NCBI RefSeq assembly: GCF_963082655.1 | Contig: NC_081553.1 | Location: 128,679,736-128,743,735 of the forward strand | Length of the DNA: 64,000 nucleotides | Source: Stomoxys calcitrans | Lineage: Eukaryota > Arthropoda > Insecta > Diptera > Muscidae | Direction: 5' to 3' | In this document: one piece after another, positions 11,103 through 22,075 of the stretch | How the letters are laid out: every line of letters begins with the position of its first letter | How positions within the stretch are numbered: the first letter of the stretch is position 1 | Made by a program: the position numbers and the translations under genes | Notes under the pieces: model-generated | Told to the model about the DNA's origin: nothing | Database searches by the model: none | What the model saw: the letters and a program-made list of their open reading frames with translations, nothing else

Positions 11103-12953
11103 TTTTATTATACACACCACCGAAGATGGGGGTATATTCATTTTGTCATTCCGTTTGCAAAACATCGAAATATCCATTTCCGATCCTATAAAGATCAGCG
11201 TAAAAATCTAAGACGATCTAGCCATGTCCGTCCTTCTGTCTGTTCGAATCACGCCACAGTTCTTAAAAATTGAGATATTGAGCTGAAATTTTGCACAGAA
11301 TTTTTTTTGGTCCATAAGCAGGCTAAGTTCGAAGATGGGCTATATCGGACTAAATCTTGATATAGCCCCCATATGGACCGATCCGCCGATTTAGGGTCTT
11401 AGGCCCATAAAAGCCACATTTATTATCCGATTTTGGTGAAATTTATGTCAGTGAGTTGTGTTAGGCCCTTTGACATCCTTCTTCAATTTGGCCCAGATTG
11501 ATTCAGATTTGGATATAGCTGCCATATAGACCGATCCGCCGATTTAGGGTCTTAGGCCCGTTAAAGCCACATTTATTATACGATTTGGCTAAAATTTGGA
11601 ATAGTAAGTTGTGTAAGGCACTTAGACATCCTTTTTCAATTTGGCTCAGATCGGTCCAGATTTGCATAAAGCTGTCATACAGACCGATCCGCTGATTTAA
11701 GGCCTTAGGCCCTTAAAAGCCATATCTGTTATCCGATTTTGCTAAAATTTGGAACAGTAGGATGTGTTAGGCCCTTCAACATCCTTTGTCAATTTGGCCC
11801 AGATCGGTCCCGATTTGGATGTAGCTGCCATATAGACCGATCTCTCGATTTAGGTTCTTAGGTCCATAAAAGGCGCATTTATTGTCCGATGACGCCGAAA
11901 TTTGGGCCAGTGAATTGAGTTAAGCCCTTCGACATTACTCTTCAATTTAGCTCAGATCGGTCCAGATTTGGATATAGCTGCCATATAGACCGATCTCTCG
12001 ATCGATCGAGGTTTTGGGCCCATAAAAGGCGCATTTATTGTCCGATGTTGCTGAAATTCGGGACAGCGAGTTAACTTTATCCCCTTGATATCCTTCTCCA
12101 ATTTGGCCCAGAACTGTTCAGATTTGAATATAGCTGTCATATAGACAGATCTCTCGATTTTAGGTTTTAGGCCCATAAAAGGCTCATTACTGTCTGATGT
12201 TGACGAAATTTGGGGCAGTGAGTTAAGTTAGGACCTTCGACATTCTTTTTTAATTCGGTTAAGATCGGTCCAGAATTGGATATATCTGCCATATAGACCG
12301 ATGTCTCGATTTAAAGTTTTAGGCCCATAAAGGCTCATTTATTGTCTGATATTGCCGAAATTTGGCACAGCGAGTTTAGTTAAGCCCCTTGACATCCTTC
12401 AATTTGGCCCAAATCGGTTCAGATTTGAATATAGCTGCCATATAGACCGATCTCTCGATTTTAAGTTTTGAGGCTATAAGATCCGCATTTATTGTCTGAT
12501 GTCGCCGAAATTGGGACAGCGAGTTTAGTTAAGCCCCTTTATATCGTTCTGCAACTTGGCCCAAATCGGTCCAGATTTGGATATAGCTGCCATGTAGACC
12601 GATATCTCGATTTAAAGTCTTGGCGCCATAAAAGACGCATTTATTATCCGATTTCACTGCAATTTGACATAGTGACTTATATTAGGCTTTTCGACATCGG
12701 TGTCGTATATGGTTCAGATCGGTTTATTTTTAGATATAACTACAAAAAAGACCAATATTTTGTTATACACAATTGAACAATGACTTGCACTTATTAGTAT
12801 TTGGTCCAAATCGGAACATATTTCGATATAGCTGCTGTGGCGCATAAGGTATCCATTTTTCACCGGATTTTGACGAAAGGTGGTTTACATATATACCCGA
12901 GGTGGTGGGTATCCAAAGTTCATCCCGGCCGAACTTAACGCCTATTTACTTGT
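11103..12953 (-). mobile_element. Full-length M-B element, minus strand
   Basis: From 'ttattatacacaccaccgaagatgggggtatattc' (tail, reverse) through about nine monomers ('cttaggcccataaaagccac' at roughly 153-157 bp spacing) to the head 'cgaggtggtgggtatccaaa' with palindrome arms around 'cccggccgaactt' and 'acttgtt'. It is directly followed by a second M-B copy in the same orientation. Confidence 0.82.
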
Positions 12954-13587
12954 TTTTATACCCACCACCGACGGATGGGGGTATATTCATTTTGTCATTC
13001 CGTTTGCAACACATCGAAATATCCATTTCCGACCCTATAAAGTATATATATTCTTGATCGGCGTAAAAATCTAAGAAGATCTAGACATGTCCGTCCGTCT
13101 GTCCGTCTGTCAGTTGAAATCACGCTATAGAGATATTGAGCTGAAATTTTGCACAGGTTCTTTTTTTGTCCATAAGCAGGTTAAGTTCGAAGATGGGCTA
13201 TATCGGACTATATCTTGATATAGCCCCCATATAGACCGATCGGCCGATTTAGGGTCTTAGGCCAATAAAGGCCACATTTATTATCCGATTTTGCTGAAAT
13301 TTGGGACAGTGAGTTGTATTAGGCCCTTCAACATCCTCCGTCAATTTGGCTTAGATCGGTTCAGATTTCGATATAGCTGCCATATAAACCGATCTCTCGA
13401 TTTAAAGTCTTGGCCCCATAAAGGCGCCTTTTTAATCCGATTGCACTAAAATTTGTGAGGTATATAGTTCAGATCGGTTTATTTTTAGATATAACTACTT
13501 AAAAGACCAATATTTTGTTATATATATATCCGAGGTGGTGGGTATCCAAAGTTCGGCCCGGCCGAACTTAACGCCTTTTTACTTGTT
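12954..13587 (-). mobile_element. Short M-B element, minus strand, abutting the previous copy
   Basis: Has complete ends, 'tttatacccaccaccgacgg' and 'ggcccggccgaacttaacgc...acttgtt', but only about two monomers. It starts at the base after the 'acttgtt' terminus of the neighbouring element, giving a head-to-tail pair with no sequence between them. Confidence 0.8.
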
Positions 13588-13719
13588 TTTTATGCTTATA
13601 TTGAAAACTTAGTCTTTCAGCAATCGATGGCTGTTAGAGTAGCGGTTGTTTTATAATAGTTGGATGCCTCTTTCGACTGAAATGTATGAAGTGGAGTTTG
13701 TTTTTAATCTTGGTGCAAA

Positions 13720-13990
13720 AATAATTGGAAATTTGCGCATGAACATTCCATTAAGGAAAGGGGGCAAACTTCTCACATACCACTAAGTGCTGTCCGATTC
13801 AAGTTAAGGGTCAATGATTAGGCGTCCCCATTTTATAGCCGAGTCCAAACGACGTGGCTGCCATATTAAATGGTACAGTGCCTTACAGTTGTCGCCAGCA
13901 TTTGGAGGGGATAACCACCGCTGACAAAAATTTTATGTTGTTCTCGACAGGATTCGATCCCAGGCGTTTAGCGTTATTGGCAAATTTTTG
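13720..13990 (-). repeat. Dispersed SINE-like repeat, minus strand
   Basis: Shares 'catgaacattccattaagga', 'ggcaaacttctcacat' and 'gccgagtccaaacg' with sequences at 16650-16805 (same orientation) and 57585-57800 (opposite). The end near 13965-13985 reads 'aggattcgatcccaggcgtt'; its reverse complement resembles a tRNA B box (GGTTCGANTCC) with about one change. A tRNA-derived SINE is the likely identity; the A-box end is not recognisable. Confidence 0.5.
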
Positions 13991-14520
13991 AATGAAATTT
14001 GCTAGAGATCATTTTAAATACTGTAAATGAAAAATTTGGTTTCAATATGTCAAGTAGTTTGGTATATATAGGGGTTCAAATCCGATAATTTTTGTTTGTT
14101 TCTCTTTCGAGACAAGCTGAATGATCGAAGATGCAAATGGAAAAGGAAATCCAAAGGTAGCAACACACACCAACCACTATGGGATGCGTTTCGTCTTTGG
14201 TTGAAGACTTTTCAACCATATTAGGTGTTATGGCTTCAAGGGCCGTGCGTTGGTATGTTTATTTTTGGTTATGCCTTTTTCCTTGTTTAATGACAAAAAT
14301 TTTAAACCGCGTCTATTCTCATATATTTTAATATTTCGAGTAACGGTCGGTAAAAAGTTTATTAGTTAGAGATGTAAATAATGAGATAGCATTTTTTTTT
14401 TTTTTGACATAAAAATTGATCAAATGGTGTTTATGGTTACCCAAAACTGAAGTACTTAGTAAGACAAACTCGTGAAAATGAAAACGTTCGATGTATCACT
14501 TACATATAAAGTTGTACATC
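13991..14520. other. No feature recognised
   Basis: AT-rich sequence with a poly-T run at about 14391-14405. No coding or repeat signature that I can name, except a possible M-C scrap near 14060-14110. Confidence 0.4.
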
Positions 14521-14548
14521 AATTAGACTTCTTGAGCCACTAGAAGCC

Positions 14549-14866
14549 TCAATTTTTCTCCGGTTTTGGTGAAATTTTGCACGGAGTGCTTTGATGTGAC
14601 TTACAATTTTGCACAAGGCGGGTCAAAATAGACTTTCCATATCCATTCATATGTTCATACTCGACGTCCTTCCATTTACACCAGACCACCTCCCCGGATC
14701 TCCGCCTGACCGTATTATTGTCAGGCAATCTAAAACAGATCTCAGCCCCCGGGTTCTTAATATAGATCCCCATGCCCACTCTGTTCTCTAGCAATGATCC
14801 ACCCGTGTAAAATGATCTTCCAGATGGCAATATTAGGGTTCCGTCAATCCAAGCAATGCCTCGCAC
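14549..14866 (-). pseudogene. L1 RNase H domain remnant
   Basis: The minus-strand frame reads LPSGRSFYTGGSLLENRVGM then GIYIKNPGAEICFRLPDN, matching the first strands of I-group RNase H. The catalytic aspartate of the TDGS motif is glycine here (TGGS), whereas the copy at 29902-30126 keeps TDGS. The downstream glutamate-bearing helix is scrambled. Non-functional remnant. Confidence 0.75.
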
Positions 14867-15082
14867 TCGACCTCAAGTGTCGTCTAAGGTATTCTATCGG
14901 AAACCTCCTCCATTGCTTCCAGGTTTGCTATCGTCGCCTCGATTATACCGCGTTGTTATAAGCTGCTCTCATCGTCAATCCATTCTTCCATCGCCTAAAG
15001 TCTCATAGCTGCAGTGGTTGCCTCACACTTAATCTGTACTGATGAAAGCCGCTACCAAAAAAAAATGTAATAACTTTTTTTC

Positions 15083-15178
15083 TATTTAATAATAATAATT
15101 TAATAATTAATTTAATTAATTAATTAATTAATTTAATTAATAATAATTTAATAATTAATTTAATAATTTAATTTAACA
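15083..15178. repeat. AT-rich (TTAAT)n low-complexity run
   Basis: About 95 bp made of TTAAT/AATTAA repeats. It separates the RNase H and RT portions of L1, so it probably expanded within the decayed element. Confidence 0.85.
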
Positions 15179-15250
15179 TGAATAAAAGAAAAATGTATTC
15201 CATACACCGAAAAAAAAATGTAGCAATATTCATCATTGTAGCAATATTCA

Positions 15251-15445
15251 TCAGCCACCCTGTATGTCTATGGTTCGCATATCTAGAATAATCTCCAGTG
15301 CCCTAGTGGTCGTGATACTCTTCGCTCCGCCTACGCCAAGACAACATGTTCTCTGAATATGTAGTGTTATCGTTATATTGCACTTTTTCTTCATCGCAGT
15401 CCACCAAACTACTGAGGCGTACGTAAATATTGGTTTTATCACCAT
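15251..15445 (-). pseudogene. L1 reverse transcriptase thumb remnant
   Basis: The minus-strand frame contains KPIFTYASVVWWTAM and QRTCCLGVGGAKSITTTRAL, the 'LTYGSVVWW ... QR' thumb segment typical of I/R1/LOA reverse transcriptases. A short open piece only; the surrounding RT sequence 15450-15890 is out of frame. Confidence 0.7.
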
Positions 15446-15895
15446 TCTGTAGAGCCAGTGGACTATTCTCGGCTTGAGTCCCTATTTCGAGCCTACGGCC
15501 CGTCTACATAGTGCCCAACATCTGTGAGCCTTCTCCTGAATGTGACACTTCCAATTCAGTATCCTGTCCAAGATCACACCTAAGTATTTGACCGTGACAA
15601 ATATTGAAATTGTTCTATTGATGAAACGTGGCGCGCTAAATTGAACCACCTTAGTCTTCCTCGTGAACAGGCAGATTTCAGTCGTTCTGGGTTAACATTG
15701 AGACCCTTAGGTCTATCCCAGTCGTGTGCCAGGTGTGTAGCTGGTTAGGATCCTTACCCCTTAGAAGTATTATAACATCGTAGCCGGGTTCAAATTCCTC
15801 CTCAGTCAGCATCCTTAATAGGTTATTTATGGAGGTCACTCAGAGGGGTGGCGATAATATGCCCCCATTTGGCGTGCCTTGTACCACCTTCTCCC

Positions 15896-16414
15896 TTATA
15901 TTTCTGTCATATATGATACACAATTTATCCACCTGTTCCTTAGCATATGGTTTATCCAGTCTCTAAGGACCGGGTCCCAGTACTGGTCTAAGGATTGGAT
16001 TAATGTGTCAGTCCGCACATTGTTAAAAGCCCCCTCGATGTCAATGCATACCGCCAGGGTGTACGTTTTGGCATCGAAGGATTCTTTTATTTTATGCACA
16101 ACCTCGTGCAGGGCAGTCTCCAGCGACCTTCCCTTGACATAGGCATGCCGTTTGTATTTGAGCAGTTCGGTGGATGTCATACTCTTTATCATGGTGTCCA
16201 CAATACGTTCCATGGTTTTGAATAGAAAGGATGGTGAATAGACGGTGGATGTCATACTCTTTACCATGGTGTCCACAATACGTTCCATGGTTTTGAATAG
16301 AAAGGACGTAAGGCTTATGGGTCTGTAGGCCTTTGGTGTCGCATAACTTGCCTTGCCGGGCTTAGGTATAAATACTATCCTTGTCTCCTGCAAGTTCCAG
16401 GCACAAATTAACAT
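15896..16414 (-). pseudogene. L1 reverse transcriptase, fingers/palm region
   Basis: A 172-codon minus-strand frame with TRIVFIPKPGK, KAYRPISLTSF, HAYVKGRSLETAL and AVCIDIEGAFNNV, i.e. RT motifs 1-3 including the first catalytic aspartate (DIEGAF). It contains an exact-period 75-bp (25-codon) duplication of the segment FLFKTMERIVDTM. The YxDD motif should lie further downstream on this strand but I could not find it in an open frame. The upstream end is cut by inserted repeats at 16415. Confidence 0.8.
16171..16320. repeat. 75-bp tandem duplication within L1 RT
   Basis: 'tggatgtcatactctttatc' at 16171 recurs at 16246 with one change, and the two 75-bp units agree through 'atggttttgaatagaaagga'. 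The duplication keeps the reading frame. Confidence 0.9.
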
Positions 16415-16640
16415 TTTTGGTTAAAGGGAGTTTATGAGGTGAGACGACCCCCAAACACTTCGCATCAAAATTGGATATCAAATTCGTTTTCTACTATCAA
16501 ATACCTGTAATTTGAACCCCTTATTGCCATAGTAGGCAAACATGGCCGGTTTAAAGGAAGTTTAGGGGGTGGACCCTGAAATATTATCAGCATCGTGCTA
16601 GAGCACGATTTTGTTTGAGCCCCATTTTGTCAACCATTTT
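16415..16640 (-). mobile_element. Helitron-like fragment inserted in L1
   Basis: In reverse it shows the Helitron internal repeat features: 'tgagccccattttgtc' / 'ggggttcaaattacaggtatttgatagtaga' / 'gaatttgatatccaattttgatg' and a C-rich 'gggtcgtct' patch. It interrupts the RT reading frame of L1. Confidence 0.6.
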
Positions 16641-16805
16641 GAAGGTAAATTGCAAAATTTTGCCCATGAACATTTCACTAAGGAACAGGGGCAAACTTCT
16701 CACATGTCAATGAGTGCAGTCTGATTCAAATTTAAGCTCAATGATGAGGGGTTTCCTTTTTTACACGAATCTGAACGGGGTGCCGCAATGCGACATCTTT
16801 TCAGA
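16641..16805 (-). repeat. SINE-like repeat inserted in L1
   Basis: Shares 'cccatgaacatttcactaaggaa', 'ggcaaacttctcacatg' and 'gacatcttttcagagagaag' with the repeats at 13720 and 57585. L1 RT sequence resumes at about 16806. Confidence 0.6.
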
Positions 16806-17136
16806 GAGAAGTCCCAGGCACGCTATGAAAATGTTGGCCAGGTAGGGCGCCAGACAACTCGTCTCCCATCTCCGCCGGATATATTCCATCAGTTCCGGGC
16901 GACTTAAATGGATTCAAGCTCCTCAAGGATTCCTTCACTATAAATTCTGTAAAGACAAGCCTTCGATCAACATCATTATTCCAAGGTTCTGGTATCTCCG
17001 TGAGTCCTGTCGAATCCTGTGGAAAATGGGTTTTCATCAAAAGCCTCAACATGTCCTCCGTTGTCTGTGTTCTTACTCTCATGTCGTCTACTAAAGTTTC
17101 AGTTTGGACATGGGTTTTTGAGAGAAACTTTTTCAT
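16801..17136 (-). pseudogene. L1 region upstream of RT, with FKSPGTDGI motif
   Basis: The minus-strand frame reads ETLVDDMRVRTQTTEDMLRL, LMKTHFPQ and SLRSLNPFKSPGTDGIYPAE; the last is the conserved RT motif 0/1 (K-[AS]-P-G-x-D-G) of I/jockey-type LINEs. A second copy of the same region lies at 37290-37432. The 17137-17418 interval continues the same element in broken frames. Confidence 0.8.
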
Positions 17137-17418
17137 CTTGGCGGCGTTGTTATCGCTATTGACCTGTTCACAGAAAAGCTTTCAGGGGGCACATTTTACC
17201 GCTCTGGTAATTATATTGTATTCCTAGAGCCTTGTGTAATACACATTCAAAATTAACTTTCGGCTTTTTACGACGACATCTGTTAAAAAGTCTGCGGACC
17301 TCTTTCCCCATATTGCGAATCTCCATTGTCATCCAGGATTTTACTAGGGCTGATTTCCTTTCCCGAAGAGGAAAGTCGTAATCCTCTTGACATTGTCGTC
17401 AGTGTCTTCTATGCTTGG

Positions 17419-18160
17419 TCAATCTAAATTATCTTGCCCAAGTCTTCTTCTGAGTAGTCTTGCGAAGTTTGTCCAATTGGTCTTCAACTTATTCCGGAAG
17501 CTTTTCGGATTCGGCGCTGACCGTGCTATTCTAAACCGAATGTAGCGATGGCCTGAGAGAGAGTGATCCTTGGAGAAACTCCAAACCTGAACCTCATCGA
17601 TTTGATTTTCCGAACATATTGTCATATCTAATACATCTCCCTTATCCTATTTACATAGGTAGCGGTGTTACCAATATTAAGTGTTATTAGGTCGTTAGTA
17701 TTCAAGAACTGCCAGGGCTTGACCCAGCTTATTGGTGTTGGTAGTACCCGGACGAAATTTAGTGAGAGTTCGCATCGTACCCTATTAGTATCGCGTTTCC
17801 TGTCTGTTTTGCTTTCCTCACCAGCCGTTGCAGCTCCGACGTGGGTGGCTTTGTTGGAAAGTCGAAAGCAGAAAAAGTGTTGCCAGGTATGCTTCACCGT
17901 CTCCCTGTCTCAGCACTGTTGCAACCGACGTTGACAACTCTGGGGAAAATGGATAATTTAAATTTGTATGACAAATAACGCAGTTCCTCGACCGAGTACC
18001 AGTGTAAGCATAGAATAGTTGTTAGTTAATATAATTCAGTCCAGAAACTTTGTTCCGGGTCGTCCATGGCTTCTGAATTAAGGCAATACGAATCTTGCCC
18101 TTGCTGATTTTCTCTATCAGATCATGAATAGCTGTCTGGCTCCGGTGAGGGTTTATCTGG
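17419..18160 (-). pseudogene. L1 endonuclease (APE-type) domain remnant
   Basis: From the upstream end, the minus strand reads KGKIRIALIQKPWTTRNKVS at about 18140-18060, the start of an APE-like LINE endonuclease; the usual catalytic glutamate of QEPW is lysine here. Further on are FLNTNDLITLNIGNTATYVN (about 17715-17650) and SLSGHRYIRFRI (about 17560-17520), the latter a decayed SDH motif (D replaced by G). Several frameshifts separate these pieces. Confidence 0.75.
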
Positions 18161-18199
18161 TTGACCTCAATCGTTGGTACTCCAAAAAATGGGCTTCTT

Positions 18200-18960
18200 G
18201 GGAATGGGTGATGATTTCATTGTCCGCTCCCTGCTCATTGGGCTGTATTGAGTTTCCCGTACTGTACTGCCTGATGTTTCAATACTAGGATCTTTGCCTA
18301 TCTTTGTCTTCCAAATCTTAAGTAATAGGCTTCTTGAGAGTAGTGGATAGTTCCATCGTCGGCTGCCTTTTCGTTTGGCTACATTGATACTCCAGTCGCT
18401 GCGCTGCCTGAAGTTTTCATATTAGGAGCATCCGAATCTTCAAGTCGATGATGGGTCCGTCCTCGGGTCCCTGTTCGTTAGGCTGTGCCGGGTCTATCGC
18501 CCCTTCACTGCCTATTGTTTTAGTATTAGGAACTGTGCTTATACTGGTCTCCCCAATATTGAGAGAGACGGTGATTTTCTCGTCGTCAACCCCCGGTTTG
18601 TTGAGCAGTACTGTGTCACCTGCACGGCTTGATGTCTCAATATGAGGATTTTTTCCTATCCTAGTCCACCCAATCTTGAAAAAGACAGCCGTGCTCCCGA
18701 AGAGCGCCATGCCTTTAGTCTTAGCCAAACTTGTCACAGAGACCTGATCAAAGCCAACTATTTGGGACCGATGATCTGGTGGAATCTTACCGGATGCATT
18801 GCCAAAATTGATGACTGCATAAGTCAGCTCATCTCTGATGTGCTTCCTTGCCACTGCGATTTTTACTTAAAGGCTGGGGATGAACTGTGCATCCCTTTGG
18901 TTTATCGAGCTCAACCTCATTTATTAGTCTGACGACTAGTTGTGAGCTTGAAGCATTCCT
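18200..18960 (-). pseudogene. L1 upstream (ORF1-like) region
   Basis: The minus strand holds a 145-codon frame (18854-18417) with no domain I recognise: it is serine/threonine- and proline-rich toward its end and includes GDTVLLNKPGVDDEKITVSL. Its place directly upstream of the endonuclease and a partly repeated 'IGKNPHIETS/IGKDPSIETS' pattern suggest the C-terminal part of ORF1 or the ORF1-ORF2 spacer. No CCHC knuckles were seen, so the ORF1 assignment is by position only. Confidence 0.45.
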
Positions 18961-19079
18961 CTCGACTTCAGGTCCAAGGCACCGACACATATAGGAGAGG
19001 AGGACAACATGCTACTATCTGGCGCCACCACCGCAGCTGTTGGGTCTTTGGCGTCCATTTTGATCCTACTACAAAAAAG

Positions 19080-20007
19080 GCTTTCGAAGGAGTAAAGCTA
19101 GCCGCTAGAAATGTTGGGATTGTAAATGGACCATATCGGTCCATGTTCTGATATAGCTGCCGTATAAACCGATCTTGAATCTTGAATTTTGAGCCACTAG
19201 AGGGGGTAATTCTTATCTGATTAGGCAGAAATTTTGCATGAGGTGTTTTGTTACAGTTTCCAACAGTTGTGCTAAATCGGTTCATAAACTGATATAGCTG
19301 TCATATAAACCTATCTGGGGTCTTGACTTCCTTAGCCACTAGAGGGTGCATTTATTATCCGATTTGGCTGAATTTTTGCACATAGTGTTCCATTATGACT
19401 TCCAACAACTGTGTCAAGTACGTACAAACCTATATGGGGTCTTGACTTCTTGAGCTTCTAAAGGGCGCAATTATTATCCGATTTGGTTGAAATTTTGACC
19501 TGTTTTATTGTGACTGCCAATAACTTATGCATCGATTTAACTGCGGGTTAAATCGGTGCATAACCTGATACAGCTGCCATATTAACCAACTGGGATCTTG
19601 ACTTCTTGAGCCTCTAGAAGGCGCAATTATTATCCGATTTGGAAGACATTTTTCACAACTGCTTCTCTTATGGCTTCCAACATACGTATTAAATATGGTC
19701 TGAATCGGTCTATGGCCTGTAACAGATCCCATATAAACCGATCTACCTATTTTACTTCTTGAGCCACTTAAGTATTCAATTCATACTCGAATTGGCTGAA
19801 TTTCACACAATGACTTCTACAATGGTCTCCAAGACTCACTTCTATTATGGTCCGAATCGGACCAGAACTTGATATAGCTCCAATAGCATAGCAATTATTT
19901 TCTTGTATCCTTTGTTAGCCTTTAAAGAGATACCGGGAAAAGAACTCGACAAATGCGGTACATATATGACATTCGACTCGGCCGAACTTAGCACGCTTTT
20001 ACTTGTT
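19080..20007 (-). mobile_element. M-A element, minus strand, tail missing
   Basis: Begins at 'cgaaggagtaaagctagccg' (just inside the microsatellite), contains five monomers ('cttgacttcttgagcc...tatccgatttggctgaa') and ends with head remnants 'ttcgactcggccgaacttag' and 'cacgcttttacttgtt'. The half-palindrome is degenerate. Confidence 0.72.
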
Positions 20008-20260
20008 TTCATAACATCTCCCTCTAACATCACCTTCATAATTAAGCAGCAGTTATTTTCAGCAAACAGCCGACTTGTCAGCAGTCAGCCTGCTATTGTG
20101 AAATAGCAGAACTACTGCTGCAATAGCTGCAAAATTAACTACTAATATTCAGCAGACAGCATTTGCTATTTTCAGCAAACTTTTTGAGTGTATGAGTGTA
20201 CCGACGATTTCAATGTTCCTTAATATTATATTCTTCTTCGCCCAAACTCTTGACTGGGAC
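20008..20260. other. Short CAGCA-rich interspersed sequence
   Basis: 'cagcagttattttcagcaaac' and 'cagcatttgctattttcagcaaact' occur about 120 bp apart, suggesting a degenerate repeat of unknown class. No coding signal. Confidence 0.35.
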
Positions 20261-20324
20261 TACGTCGCCTCGAGAGGCAACGGACTATCTAAGTTTACAT
20301 TGAAATTTTCATGATCTGGATTTA

Positions 20325-21378
20325 ACGAAAGGATGACACTTGCAGATACGCGTTCCTCAGTAAGAATAGGAAAGAATCTCTCCGAACCATTTAACACCAA
20401 ACAAATTTTCAGACAAGGAGACAGCCTATCGTGTGATCTCTTTAATATCCTGCTGGAGAAGATTATACGAGATGCAGATATGAAGATGTGAGATGCAGAT
20501 GTGAATAGATATGGCACACTAATCATTAGAGAACACATGCTACTCGCCTATGCCGACGACATTGATATCATAGGTCGGTCACCGGAAGTAGTAACTGCAG
20601 CCTTTGAAAGAATCAAGAGACAGTCAGTGAAAATGGGTCTGTCAGTAAATGGAGATAAGACGAAATGGATGGTTTCAACTCCCAAAAAGCCTTGCACAAC
20701 CGAGCAGATAAAGAACATGGAGAAAGTTGGGAACCACAACTTTGAGACAGTCAGTAACTTTATCTACCTCGGCACCGCCGTAATCGAAACGAATGACACC
20801 AGTTTTGAGATAAAGCGAAGAATAATACTGGCAAACAGATGCTACTTTGGACTAAGTAAGCAGTTTAGAAATAAGGCCACCTCTCGACAGACGAAGATTA
20901 CACTATACAAGACACTGATACTACCCGTGCTGTTATAGGGTTCTGAAGCATGGGTACTTGTGAAAGCAGATGAGGCAGTGCTTGGAGTATTTGAGAGAAA
21001 GATTCTTCGTAAAATATATGGACCAGTTTGCGATAATGGAGAATATATAGGCGACGTATTAACCACGAGCTGTATGAGCTGTGTGACGACGATAGCATAG
21101 TTACACGCATCAAAATACAACGGCTGCGTTGGCTAGGTCATGATGTCAGAATGGATGAAGAAGCTCCAGCAAATTAATTTTTTTGAAGGCAAACACGGTT
21201 GTACACGCAAACCAGGAAGAGCAAAAGCCCGATTGAAAGATCCTGTTGTGGGAGACACCTCGAAACTTGGTGTCAGATATTTTAGAATGAGCGCAGAAGA
21301 TCGAGGTGCTTGGAACGCTATTCTACGTTCGGCTGGTGGAACAAATATTCTGTCATAATCAATTAAAGTAAATAAGGA
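20325..21378 (+). pseudogene. LINE L2 copy 1: 3' half of reverse transcriptase
   Basis: The frame begins with TRSSVRIGKNLSEPFNTK and FRQGDSLSCDLFNILLEKI, then, after an 18-bp direct duplication that introduces a stop (about 20468-20505), a 145-codon frame with LLAYADDIDIIGRSPEVV (YADD catalytic centre), VNGDKTKWM and EIKRRIILANRCYFGLSKQF. A stop at 20938 and further frameshifts precede the C-terminal GAWNAILRSAGG. The family has this RT next to an APE endonuclease (see copy 2) and no RNase H. It ends in a tail 'attaaagtaaataagg', i.e. short GTAAA-like repeats, as in RTE-type elements; clade assignment is tentative. Confidence 0.8.
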
Positions 21379-21679
21379 TTAAACGCCGTTTACACTGGGG
21401 TTTTGAGAGTTAAAGTGACATACACAAGGGTACATGCGTATTGATGAATGTGCATATGACACACATCCATACACAATTCTTGAAGAAGTTGCATATTTTG
21501 GTACATTTATTGCTTATTTAGCCATGAATTCGGGTTAATTTGGAATCTAAAAATAAATTTTGCAAAAATGTGATTTATTTTCGTATTGTAGAACCTACAA
21601 AAAAACACAGGATTTAGCACTCAAATCTCGAAAAGGCCAAAAATCCGGATTTAGTGGCTAATGTAAACGTACTTTGACT
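21379..21679. other. No feature recognised
   Basis: About 300 bp of AT-rich sequence without repeat or coding signature. Confidence 0.4.
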
Positions 21680-21845
21680 CCAGTCCTCTACCTTTCACGG
21701 CGAAAACATTTCCCATTTTATTTCTCTTTACTTCGATAAGAACAGCCACCCAAACGAGGCGGATAGTGGTTTTCTCAGAAAAGGCGCTATTCTCCTTCTA
21801 GCACCTTAAGATCATCGTGACCTTAACTTCCTGGTTGTTAAAGCC
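21680..21845 (-). pseudogene. LINE L1 fragment (RNase H region), degenerate
   Basis: Aligns by eye with 29714-29880: 'gtcctctacctttcacggcg', 'ttctcagaaaaggcgctatt' and 'cgtgaccttaacttcctggttgtt' correspond to the RNase H C-terminal part of L1. No open frame. Confidence 0.55.
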
Positions 21846-21849
21846 CTGA

Positions 21850-22075
21850 AAACCCACCACTGTGGTACAAGGAACTATAAATTTGTACATTTGTTTTCAA
21901 CGCTTAGAAGGAGAAGAGATAGACCCATTGATAAGTATACCGATCGGCTTAGAATCACTTGATCACCTGATTCGATTTAGCTATGTCGGTCTGTCTGTTC
22001 ATTTATTCTTGTGATCAAGTTACAGGTCGCATTTATTGTCCGATTGTCATGAAATTTTGCACAAATCTCTTTTTT
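21850..22075 (-). mobile_element. M-C element fragment
   Basis: Shares 'aacgcttagaaggagaagag', 'acccattgataagtataccg' and 'ttgtgatcaagttacaggtcg' with 36748-37000. A third, degenerate subfamily of the M repeats, here joined to an M-A body. Confidence 0.6.

Larger units (their letters stand above)
14530..18960 (-). mobile_element. LINE L1, decayed I/LOA-group element, minus strand
   Basis: Reading the minus strand from 18960 down gives an ORF1-like region, an endonuclease domain, reverse transcriptase and RNase H, the order of ORF2-type elements in the I group (RNase H present, which excludes RTE and CR1). All domains are broken by stops and frameshifts. A Helitron-like piece and a SINE-like repeat (16415-16805) are inserted within the RT. 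The region between RT thumb and RNase H holds an AT-rich run (15083-15178). At least seven other fragments of the family occur in this window in the same orientation. Confidence 0.8.

Noticed and set aside
13960..13990. tRNA-like B-box sequence as a true tRNA gene
   Set aside because: No A box, anticodon arm or cloverleaf can be formed around it; better explained as a decayed SINE.
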